A DNA stretch of 64,000 bases from Pelecanus crispus (taxonomy: Eukaryota; Chordata; Aves; Pelecaniformes; Pelecanidae), in contig NC_134643.1 of the NCBI RefSeq assembly GCF_030463565.1, positions 1,312,001 through 1,376,000 on the forward strand. The letters are read 5' to 3'. The translations under genes were made by a program, and so were the position numbers. Under the pieces are notes generated by a model that was given only the letters and a program-made list of their open reading frames with translations, was not told the origin of the DNA and searched no databases. This document shows, piece by piece, positions 23,281 to 33,244 of the stretch. The number at the start of each line of letters is the position of its first letter. Position 1 is the first letter of the stretch.

Positions 23281-24780
23281 TGCCACTGGGACCTGCTCCT
23301 CTCCCGCTGGGAATCCACCGGGAACTGATCCTCTCCTGCTGGGAATCCACCGGGACCTGATCCTCTCCCACAGGGAATTCACTGGGACCTGATAATGTCC
23401 CACTGGGAATTCACCGGGACCTGCTCCTCTCCCACGGGGAATTCACTGGGACCTGATAATGTCCCACTGGGAATTCACTGGGACCTGCTCCTCTCCCATG
23501 GGGAATCTACCGGGACCTGCTCCTCTCCCACAGGGAATCTACCGGGACCTGCTCCTCTCCCACAGGGAATTCACTGGGACCTGATCCTCTCCCACAGGGA
23601 ATTCACTGGGACCTGCTCCTCTCCCACGGGGAATTCACTGGGACCTGATAATGTCCCACTGGGAATTCACTGGGACCTGCTCCTCTCCCATGGGGAATCT
23701 ACCGGGACCTGTTCCTCTCCCACAGGGAATCTACCGGGACCTGCTCCTCTCCCACAGGGAATCTACTGGGACCTGCTCCTCTCCCACGGGGAATTCACTG
23801 GGACCCTGATAATGTCCCACTGGGAATTCACTGGGACCTGCTCCTCTCCCATGGGGAATCTACCGGGACCTGCTCCTCTCCCACAGGGAATTCACCGGGA
23901 CCTGATCCTCTCCCACAGGGAATTCACTGGGACCTGCTCCTCTCCCACGGGGAATTCACTGGGACCTGCTCCTCTCCCACAGGGAATTCACCGGGACCTG
24001 ATCCTCTCCCACAGGGAATCTACCGGGACCTGCTCCTCTCCCATGGGGAATCTACCGGGACCTGCTCCTCTCCCACAGGGAATCTACCGGGACCTGCTCC
24101 TCTCCCACAGGGAATTCATTGGGACCTGATCCTCTCCCACAGGAATTCACTGGGACCTGCTCCTCTCCCACGGGGAATTCACTGGGACCTGATAATGTCC
24201 CACTGGGAATTCACTGGGACCTGATCCTCTCCCACTGGGAATTCACTGGGACCTGCTCCTCTCCCATGGGGAATCTACCGGGACCTGTTCCTCTCCCACA
24301 GGGAATTCACCGGGACCTGCTCCTCTCCCACAGGGAATCTACTGGGACCTGCTCCTCTCCCACGGGGAATTCACTGGGACCTGATAATGTCCCACAGGGA
24401 ATTCACTGGGACCTGCTCCTCTCCCACAGGGAATCTACCGGGACCTGCTCCTCTCCCACAGGGAATTCACCGGGACCTGTTCCTCTCCCACAGGGAATTC
24501 ACCGGGACCTGCTCCTCTCCCACAGGGAATCTACCGGGACCTGCTCCTCTCCCACAGGGAATTCACCCGGGACCTGATCCTCTCCCACAGGGAATTCATT
24601 GGGACCTGCTCCTCTCCCATGGGGAATTCACCGGGACCTGATCCTCTCCCACAGGGAATTCACTGGGACCTGCTCCTCTCCCACAGGGAATTCATTGGGA
24701 CCTGCTCCTCTCCCATGGGGAATTCACCGGGACCTGCTCCTCTCCCACAGGGAATTCACCGGGACCTGCTCCTCTCCCTC
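23281..24780. repeat. 32-bp minisatellite, about 46 copies
   Basis: The unit is based on GGGAATTCACCGGGACCTG plus CTCCTCTCCCACA, with period 32 (24423 and 24455). Alternatives are GGGAATCTACC, and TGATAATGTCCCACT in place of TGCTCCTCTCCCACA. Many units contain an EcoRI-type GAATTC palindrome. It is intergenic, upstream of the IRF5 promoter. Confidence 0.94.
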
Positions 24781-26757
24781 CCTCACACTGTGACCCCCGG
24801 GACACCCCACAGGAGGGTGACCCCGAGACCCCCAGGACACCCCATGGGAAGGGTCACACCAAGACCCCCCGGGACACCCCACGCACCATGCAGGGTGACA
24901 CCGAGACCCCCGGGACACCCCACACCCCATGGGAGGGTCACACTGTGACCCCCCGGGACACCCCACGGGAGGGTGACACCAAGACCCCCGGGACACCCCA
25001 CGGGGTCACACCGAGACCCCCGGGACACCCCACGGGAGGGTGACACCAAGACCCCCGGACACCCCACGGGGTCACCCCGAGACCCTCGGGACACCCCACG
25101 GGGTCACCCCGAGACCCCCGGACACCCCACGGCAGGGTGACCCCGAGACCCCCGGGACACCCCCACGGGGTCACCCCGAGACCCCCGGACACCCCACGGC
25201 AGGGTGACCCCGAGACCTCTGGGACACCCCCACGGGGTCACCCGAGACCCCCGGGACACCCCACGGCAGGGTGACCCCGAGACCCCCGGGACACCCCACG
25301 GGGTCACCCCGAGACCCCCGGACACCCCACGGCAGGGTGACCCCGAGACCCCCGGGACACCCCACGGGGTCACGCCGAGACCCCCGGGACACCCCACGGC
25401 AGGGTGACCCCGAGACCCCCGGACACCCCACGGGGTCACCCCCGAGACCCCCGGGACACCCCACGGCAGGGTGACCCCGAGACCCCCGGGACACCCCACG
25501 GGGTCACCCCGAGACCCCCGGGACACCCCACGGCAGGGTGACCCCGAGACCCCCGGACACCCCACGGGGTCACCCCGAGACCCTCGGGACACCCCACGGG
25601 GTCACCCCGAGACCCCCGGACACCCCACGGCAGGGTGACCCCGAGACCCCCGGGACACCCCACGGGGTCACGCGGAGACCCCCGGACACCCCACGGCAGG
25701 GTGACCCCGAGACCCCCGGACACCCCACGGGGGTCACGCGGAGACCCCCGGACACCCCACGGCAGGGTCACCCTGAGGACCCCCCGGACACCCCACGGCA
25801 GGGTCACCCTGAGACCCCCGGACACCCCACGGGGTCACCCCGAGACCCCCGGACACCCCACGGCAGGGTGACCCCGAGACCCTCGGGACACCCCCACGAG
25901 GTCACGCCGAGACCCCCGGGACACCCCACGGCAGGGTGACCCCGAGACCCCCGGACACCCCACGGGGTCACGCGGAGACCCCCGGACACCCCACGGCAGG
26001 GTCACCCCGAGACCCCCGGACACCCCACGGGGTCACCCCGAGACCCCCGGACACCCCACGGCAGGGTGACCCCGAGACCCTCGGGACACCCCACGAGGTC
26101 ACGCCGAGACCCCCGGGACACCCCACGGCAGGGTGACCCCGAGACCCCCGGGACAACCCCACGGGGTCACCCCGAGACCCCCGGACACCCCACGGCAGGG
26201 TGACCCCGAGACCCCCGGGACACCCCACGGGGTCACGCGGAGACCCCCGGACACCCCCACGGCAGGGTGACCCCGAGACCCCCGGGACACCCCACGGGGT
26301 CACGCCGAGACCCCCGGGACACCCCACGGGAGGGTGACCCCGAGACCCCCGGGACACCCCACGGGGTCACCCCGAGACCCCCGGGACACCCCACGGAGGG
26401 TGACCCCGAGACCCCCCGGACACCCCACGGGGTCACCCCGAGACCCCCGGGACACCCCACGGCAGGGTGACCCCGAGACCCCCGGGACACCCCACGGGGT
26501 CACGCGGAGACCCCCGGACACCCCACGGCAGGGTGACCCCGAGACCCCCGGGACACCCCACGGGGTCACGCCGAGACCCCCCGGGACACCCCACGGGAGG
26601 GTGACCCCGAGACCCCCGGGACACCCCCACGGGGTCACCCCGAGACCCCGGGACACCCCACGGGAGGGTGACCCGAGACCCCCGGACACCCCACGGGGTC
26701 ACCCCGAGACCCCCGGGACACCCCACGGGGTCACGAGACCCCCGGGGACACCCCACG
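24781..26757. repeat. 2-kb minisatellite, compound unit of about 66 bp
   Basis: Two alternating half-units, CACGGCAGGGTGACCCCGAG and CACGGGGTCACCCCGAGAC, are joined by ACCCCCGGGACACCC. The compound period is about 66 bp (25129 and 25195). Each pair holds GGTGACC and GGTCACC in opposite sense. The array directly abuts the IRF5 CpG promoter. Confidence 0.93.
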
Positions 26758-26774
26758 GGGCGGGCTGCCAGCTC

Positions 26775-27362
26775 CCTCCCCCGCCGGTCTCTGATTGGCC
26801 GCCTGCCCTGTCACTCACCCGCGGGCCGGGCGTCGCTCCCGCCCCTCACCGCCGCCGTTGCCCGGCAACGCGGGGGCGGGGCCAGAGGGCGTGGCCAGGG
26901 GCGTGGAGGGAACGAGTGACAGGGCGGGCGGGCCAATCAGAGCCCGGCGGGGGGGGCGGGCGCCGGCAGCCCACTCCGGGGAAATCCCCCGCGCGTCACG
27001 TGGCGTGGGCATGCAAATGTTTGGAAAGCGTATGCTAATGAAGGGGGAGGGGGGGTCTGCTGTGGCTGCGGGTGGGCACCGGGGGGGGCACGGGGAGATG
27101 GGGGGGGTGGGACACGCGTGGGGAAACGGGGGGGGGCACGGACACGCGTGGGGGGGGGCACGGGGCGGGGCGGTCCCGGGGGGGGGCGGGCGGCGTGGTG
27201 GGTCCCGCCCCACGGCCACGCCCCCACGGCCACGCCCCACGGCCACGCCCCCACGGCCACGCCCACGCCCCACGGCCACGCCCCCACGGCCACGCCCACG
27301 CCCCACGGCCACGCCCCACCGTGCGGAAGCGCCGGGCGGCGGCGGCGGCCCCCGGAGCGCGG
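26775..27362 (+). promoter_or_regulatory. IRF5: IRF5 CpG-island promoter and probable noncoding exon 1
   Basis: This is the last non-repetitive CpG-rich sequence before the IRF5 coding exons. It contains ATTGG at 26794, CCAAT at 26933, a kappaB match GGGAAATCCC at 26979-26988 and an E-box CACGTG at 26997-27002. A perfect octamer ATGCAAAT lies at 27011-27018 and a related ATGCTAAT at 27032-27039. A strong donor (GCGCGG, then GTGAGT) has its GT at 27363-27364, which would end a noncoding first exon at 27362. It would splice to the acceptor AG at 33061-33062. The binding motifs suit a gene expressed in B and myeloid cells. The transcription start itself cannot be read from sequence. Confidence 0.6.
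27195..27320. repeat. Short tandem repeat CCACGGCCACGCCC
   Basis: About eight copies of CCCCACGGCCACGCC with small length changes lie just before the candidate IRF5 exon-1 donor. Confidence 0.85.
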
Positions 27363-27394
27363 GTGAGTCCCGGGGGAGCGGTAACCGCGGCCGC

Positions 27395-27840
27395 CGTGGG
27401 GGGGGGGCACCATCGCGAGTGGGTGCTCTGGGTGGGTGCCGGGGGGGGGCGGTGGGCGCCATTGCGAGTGGGTGCCCGTGGGGGGGGGGTGCCCGGGGTG
27501 GGTGCCCGTGGGTGGGTGCTCCGCGGGTGGGTGCCCGTGGGGGGGGGGGGGGGGGGTGCCCGGGGTGGGTGCCCGTGGGGGGGTGCCCGTGGGGGGGTTG
27601 CCCAGGGTGGGTGCCCCGCGGGTGGGTGCTCCGCGGGTGGGTGCCCGTGGGGGGGGGGGTGGGGGGGGGGTGCCCGGGGTGGGTGCCCGTGGGGGGGTGC
27701 TCCGCGGGTGGGTGCCCGTGGGGGGGGGCGGTGGGCACCATTGCGAGTGGGTGCCCAGGGTGGGTGCCCCGCGGGTGGGTGCCCGCGGGGGGGGGGGGGG
27801 GGGTGGGGGGGGTGTGGGGGGTTGTGGGGGGGGGGTGTCT
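27395..27840. repeat. G-rich repeat, strong G-quadruplex potential on plus strand
   Basis: Units of GGGTGGGTGCCCGTGGGGGG recur, with G runs of up to about 18. The repeat sits at the start of presumed IRF5 intron 1, in the transcribed sense strand. Homopolymer lengths here are likely to be poorly assembled. Confidence 0.88.
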
Positions 27841-28149
27841 CTCCGTGGGCATCCCCGAGTGGGTGGCAGCACCCGGGCTCTGCCAGCACCCACGGCACCC
27901 ACGGCACCCGGCGCGGAGGGGGCGATTTGAGGAGGTGGGCGGCCCCGCACGCGCACGTGGGCTGGCACACGCGTGGACCCGCCACGGGGGGGGGTGGGGG
28001 GGGGTGTGGGGGGGTGTTGTCTGTGACCCCCACCCACCCACGGGGGACCCCGGCCCCGCGGGGACCGTCACGCCGCTGTCCCCACCGGGCGCGGGATCCG
28101 GGCCCTGTCCCCGTCCCGGGGGGGCTGGGGGTGCCCCGCTGGGTGCGGC

Positions 28150-29230
28150 CCCCCCGGTGTCCCCCCCCGTGTGTCCCCCCCCGTGTCCCCCGTGTGTCTC
28201 CCCCGTGTGTCCCCCCCCGTGTGTCCCCCCCGTGTCCCCCCCCCCGTGTCCCCCCCGTGTGTCCCCCCCGTGTCCCCCCCCCCCGTGTCCCCCCCGTGTG
28301 TCCCCCCCGTGTGTCCCCCCCGTGTGTCCCCCCCCGTGTCCCCCCCCGTGTCCCCCGTGTGTCTCCCCCCGTGTCCCCCCCCGTCCCCGTGCCCCCCCGT
28401 GTCCCCCCCGTGTGTGTCCCTCCCTGCCCCCTGTGTGTCCCCCCACCCGTGTCCCCCGTATCCCCACGTCCCCCCTGTGTCCCCCCCGTGCCCCCCCGTG
28501 TCCCCCCGTGTCCCCCCGTGTCCCCCCCGTGTCCCCCCGTGTCCCCCCGTGCCCCCCCCCGTGTCCCCCGTGCCCCCCCCCGTGTCCCCCTGTGTCCCTC
28601 CCTGGCCCCTGTGTGTCCCCCCCCCCGTGTCCCCCCGTGTCCCCCCCACGCCCCCCCGTGTCCCCCCCATGTCCCCATGCCCCCCCCCGCCCCCCCCCGT
28701 GTCCCCCCCACGCCCCCCCCGTGTCCCCCCGTGTCCCCCCCGTGTCCCCATGCCCGCCCACGCCCCCCCGTGTCCCCCCGTGCCCCCCCGTGTCCCCCCG
28801 TGCCCCCCCCACGCCCCCCCGTGTCCCCCCGTGCCCCCCCCGTGTCCCCCCCGTGTCTCCCCCACGCCCCCCCATGTCCCCCCCCATGTCCCCATGTCCC
28901 CCCCGCCCCTCCCGTGCCCCCCCCGTGTCCCCCCCCGTGTCCCCCCCCACGCCCCCCCCATGTCCCCCCCGTGTCCCCCCCATGTCCCCATGCCCCCCCC
29001 GCCCCTCCCGTGCCCCCCCGTGTCCCCCCGTGCCCCCCCGTGTCCCCCCCCGTGTCCCCCCCACGCCCCCCCACGCCCCCCCATGTCCCCCCCGTGTCCC
29101 CCCCATGTCCCCATGCCCCCCCGCCCCTCCCGTGCCCCCCCGTGTCCCCCCCCCCCCCCGTGCCCCCCCGTGTCCCCCCCCTCCCGTGCCCCCCCGTGTC
29201 CCCCCCCCCCCCGTGCCCCCCCCGTGCCGG
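28150..29230. repeat. 1.1-kb C-rich repeat (CCCCCCGTGTCC type)
   Basis: This is a near-continuous run of CCCCCCGTGTCC, CCCCCCGTGCCC, CCCCCCACGC and CCCCCATGTCC units of 12-16 bp. Open frames on both strands give PPCPPCVPP-type and GGHGGTRGG-type ORFs of 800-900 codons, all artefacts. The minus strand has dense G-quadruplex potential. It lies within presumed IRF5 intron 1. Confidence 0.92.
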
Positions 29231-29469
29231 TTTTGTTTCCCCAACCCCGCCGCAGCTTCTGCTTTCGGGGCGCGGGGGCCACGCCCCGCACCCACGCAGG
29301 GCCGGGGGGGGGGACACGGGGGGGGGGACACGGGGACACCCCCACAGCCCCCCGGGACGGGCAGGGCCCCCCCACCGCCCCCCAGGGCCGGGGGACACCA
29401 CGGGGGGGGGGGGGGACGACACACGGGTCCTGGTTGGGAGCCGGGGGCACCCATGGGTGCCCGGGCACA

Positions 29470-31635
29470 GCTGCACACGCGTGTGAGCAGCTGGCCGGGC
29501 CTTTGCACACGCGTGTGAGCAGCTGGCCGGACCTCAGGGCCTTCGCACACGCCTGTGACCAGCTGGCTGAGCCTTTGCACACGCGTGTGATGAGCTGACC
29601 GGGCCTTTGCACACGCGTGTGAGCCGCTGGCCGGGCCTCAGAGCCTTCACACACGCGTGTGACCAGCTGGACAGGTCTTTGCACACGCGTGTGACCAGCT
29701 GGACAGGCCTTCGCACACACGTGTGACCAGCTGGCCGGGCCTCAGGGCCTTCGCACACGCGTGTGACCAGCTGGCTGAGCCTTTGCACACGCGTGTGATG
29801 AGCTGGCTGGGCCTCAGCCCCTGTGTACACACAAGTGACCAGCTGGCCGAGCCTTTGCACACGTGTGTGATGAGCTGACCGGGCCTTTACACACGCGTGT
29901 GAGCAGCTGGCCGGGCCTCAGAGCCTTCACACATGCGTGTGATGAGCTGGACAGGTCTTTGCACACGCGTGTGACCAGCTGGCTGAGCCTTCACACACAC
30001 GTGTGATGAGCTGGACAGGTCTTTGCACACGCGTGTGACCAGCTGGCTGAGCCTTCACACACACGTGTGATGAGCTGGACAGGTCTTTGCACACGCGTGT
30101 GACCAGCTGGACAGGCCTTCGCACACACGTGTGACCAGCTGGCCGGGCCTCAGGGCCTTCGCACACGCGTGTGACCAGCTGGCTGAGCCTTTGCACACGC
30201 GTGTGATGAGCTGGCTGGGCCTCAGCCCCTGTGTACACACAAGTGACCAGCTGGCCGAGCCTTTGCACACGTGTGTGATGAGCTGACCAGGCCTTTGCAC
30301 ACGCGTGTGAGCAGCTGGCCGGGCCTCAGAGCCTTCACACACGCGTGTGATGAGCTGGACAGGTCTTTGCACACGCGTGTGACCAGCTGGCTGAGCCTTC
30401 ACACACACGTGTGATGAGCTGGACAGGTCTTTGCACACGCGTGTGACCAGCTGGACAGGCCTTCGCACACACGTGTGACCAGCTGGCCGGGCCTCAGGGC
30501 CTTCGCACATGCGTGTGACCAGCTGGCTGAGGCTTTGCACACGCGTGTGAAGAGCTGGCTGGGCCTCAGCCCCTGTGCACACACAAGTGACCAGCTGGCC
30601 GAGCCTTTGCACACGTGTGTGATGAGCTGACCGGGCCTTTGCACACGCGTGTGAGCAGCTGGCCGGGCCTCAGAGCCTTCACACACGCGTGTGACCAGCT
30701 GGACAGGTCTTTGCACACGCGTGTGACCAGCTGGCTGAGCCTTTGCACACGCGTGTGATGAGATGGCCGGGCCTCAGCCCCTGTGCACAGGCATGTGACC
30801 CGCTGACTGGGCCTTTGCACACGCATGTGACAAGCTGGCCAGGCCTTGGCCCCTGTGCACACATGTGTGACGAGCTGGCCAGACCTTTGCACACGTGTGT
30901 GACCAGCTGGCCAGGCCTCAGGGCCTTCGCACACGCATGTGCCGAGCTGGCCAGGCCCCTCAGCCCCTGAGCACACGCGTGTGATGAGCTGGCTGGGCCT
31001 TTGCACATGCGTGTAACGAGCTGGCCGGGCCTCAGCCCTGGCGCACACGCGTGTGACCAGCTGGCCAAGCCTTTGCACATGTGTGTGATGAGCTGGCTGG
31101 GCCTCAGGGCCTTTGCACACGCATGTGACGAGCTGGCCGAGCCTTTGCACATGTGTGTGATGAGCTGGCTGGGCCTCAGGGCCTTCGCACACGCATGTGA
31201 CGAGCTGGCCAGGCCTTGGCCCCTGCACACACGTGTGACGAGCTGGCCAGACCTTTGCACACACGTGTGATGAGCTGGCCAGGCCTTTGCACACATATGT
31301 GATGAGCTGGCCAGGCCTCAGGGCCTTCGCACACGCATGTGACAAGCTGGCCGGGCCTTTGCACACACGTGTGAGCAGCTGGACAGGCCTTGGCCCCTGT
31401 GCACACTCGTGTGACAAGCTGGCCAGGCCCCTCAGCCCCTGTGCACACACGTGTGATGAGCCGGCCAGGCCTCAGGGCCTTCGCACACACCTGTGAGAAG
31501 CTGGCCAGGCCTTTGCACACGCGTGTGACGAGCTGGCCGGGCCTCAGCATGTTTGCACATGTGTGATGAGCTGACCGGGCCTCAGGGCCCTTGCACACGC
31601 ATGTGACGAGCTGGCCAGGCCTCAGCCGCTTCGCA
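29470..31635. repeat. 2.2-kb minisatellite of 32/40-bp units with a CACACGCGTGTG palindrome
   Basis: The unit is CACACGCGTGTG, then ACCAGCTGGCCGGGCCT, then either TTG (32 bp, 29474 to 29506) or CAGGGCCTTCG (40 bp, 29506 to 29546). CACACGCGTGTG is a perfect 12-bp alternating purine-pyrimidine palindrome. A higher-order block repeats, seen by comparing 29710-29990 with 30120-30400. It lies in presumed IRF5 intron 1. Confidence 0.94.
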
Positions 31636-33015
31636 CACATGTCACGAGCCGGCCAGGCCTCAGCCCCATTCCCACACGTGTCATGAGCCGGCCGGGCCTC
31701 AGCCCCGTTCCCACACGTGTCACGAGCCGGCCAGGCCTCAGCCCCGTTCCCACACGTGTCACGAGCCGGCCGGGCCTCAGCCCCGTTCCCACATGTGTCA
31801 CGAGCTGTCCGGGCCTCAGCCCCGTTCCCACACGTGTCATGAGCCGGCCGGGTCTCAGCCCGTCCCCACACGTGTCCCGAGCTGGCCAGGCCTCAGCCCC
31901 GTTCCCACACGTGTCCCGAGCCGGCCGGGCCTCAGCCCCGTTCCCACACGTGTCAGGCCTCAGCCCCGTTCCCACACGTGTCCCAAGCCGGCCAGGCCTC
32001 AGCCCCGTTCCCACACGTGTCCCGAGCCGGCCAGGCCTCAGCCCCGTTCCCACACGTGTCCCAAGCCGGCCAGGCCTCAGCCCCGTTCCCACACGTGTCC
32101 CAAGCCGGCCGGGCCTCAGCCCCGTTCCCACACGTGTCCCGAGCCGGCCAGGCCTCAGCCCCGTTCCCACACATGTCACGAGCCGGCCGGGCCTCAGCCC
32201 CGTTCCCACACGTGTCACGAGCTGTCTGGGCCTCAGCCCCGTTCCCACACATGTCACGAGCCGGCCGGGCCTCAGCCCCATTCCCACACGTGTCACGAGC
32301 CGGCCCAGGCCTCAGCCCCGTTCCCACATGTGTCCCGAGCCGGCCAGGCCTCAGCCCCGTTCCCACACGTGTCCCGAGCCGGCCGGGCCTCAGCCCCGTT
32401 CCCACATGTGTCACGAGCCGGCCAGGCCTCAGCCCCGTTCCCACACGTGTCACGAGCTGTCCGGGCCTCAGCCCCTTTCCCACACGTGTCATGAGCCGGC
32501 CGGGTCTCAGCCCGTTCCCACACGTGTCCCGAGCCGGCCAGGCCTCAGCCCCGTTCCCACACGTGTCACGAGCCGGCCAGGCCTCAGCCCCATTCCCACA
32601 CGTGTCCTGAGCCGGCCGGGCCTCAGCCCCGTTCCCACACGTGTCAGGCCTCAGCCCCGTTCCCACATGTGTCACGAGCCGGCCGGGCCTCAGCCCCGTT
32701 CCCACACGTGTCATGAGCCGGCCGGGCCTCAGCCCCGTTCCCACACGTGTCAGGCCTCAGCCCCGTTCCCACACGTGTCCCGAGCCGGCCGGGCCTCAGC
32801 CCCGTTCCCACACGTGTCCCGAGCCGGCCAGGCCTCAGCCCCGTTCCCACACGTGTCCCGAGCCGGCCGGGCCTCAGCCCCGTTCCCACACGTGTCCCGA
32901 GCCGGCCGGGCCTCAGCCCCGTTCCCACATGTGTCAGGCCTCAGCCCCGTTCCCACATGTGTCACGAGCCGGCCGGGCCTCAGCCCGTCCCCACACGTGT
33001 CCCGAGCTGGCCGGG
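31636..33015. repeat. 39-bp minisatellite with a CACGTG-type core in most units, about 34 copies
   Basis: The unit is CCCACACGTGTCACGAGCC plus GGCCGGGCCTCAGCCCCGTT, with period 39 (31712 and 31751). It shares the CCGGGCCTCAG segment with the preceding array and seems derived from it. Most units carry CACGTG; some carry CACATGTG. The array ends less than 50 bp before the acceptor of the first IRF5 coding exon. Confidence 0.94.
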
Positions 33016-33062
33016 CCTCGTGCGGGCGTCCCCGCCGCCCCATCCCCGCCGTCCCCCCGCAG

Positions 33063-33244
33063 GCGCCGCCATGAACCCCCCGCCGCGCCGCGTGCGGCTG
33101 AAGCCCTGGCTGGTGGCCCAGGTGAGCAGCCAGCGCTACCCCGGCCTGCGCTGGCTGGACCCCGAGCGGCGCCGCTTCGCCATCCCCTGGCGCCACGCCA
33201 CCCGCCACCCCCCCGCCCCCCAGGACCACGACACCATCTTCAAG
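33063..33244 (+). CDS. IRF5: IRF5 first coding exon (DNA-binding domain, part 1)
   Basis: Acceptor CCCCCGCAG ends at 33062. An eight-base leader GCGCCGCC precedes the ATG at 33071, giving a good Kozak context (GCCGCCATGA). It encodes [18 protein letters not shown], then the [20 protein letters not shown] segment and ends at DTIFK in phase 0 before GTGACG. Confidence 0.93.

Noticed and set aside
22003-23400. Several ORFs of 100-308 codons in GC-rich DNA
   Set aside because: They overlap in many frames and contain no recognisable motif; composition explains them.
26795-29720. Overlapping ORFs of 800-921 codons on both strands
   Set aside because: C-rich and G-rich repeats lacking stop codons in several frames; they overlap the IRF5 promoter and intron 1.
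29470-33015. CRISPR-like regular repeats
   Set aside because: Units are contiguous with no unique spacers and lie in a vertebrate intron; they are minisatellites.
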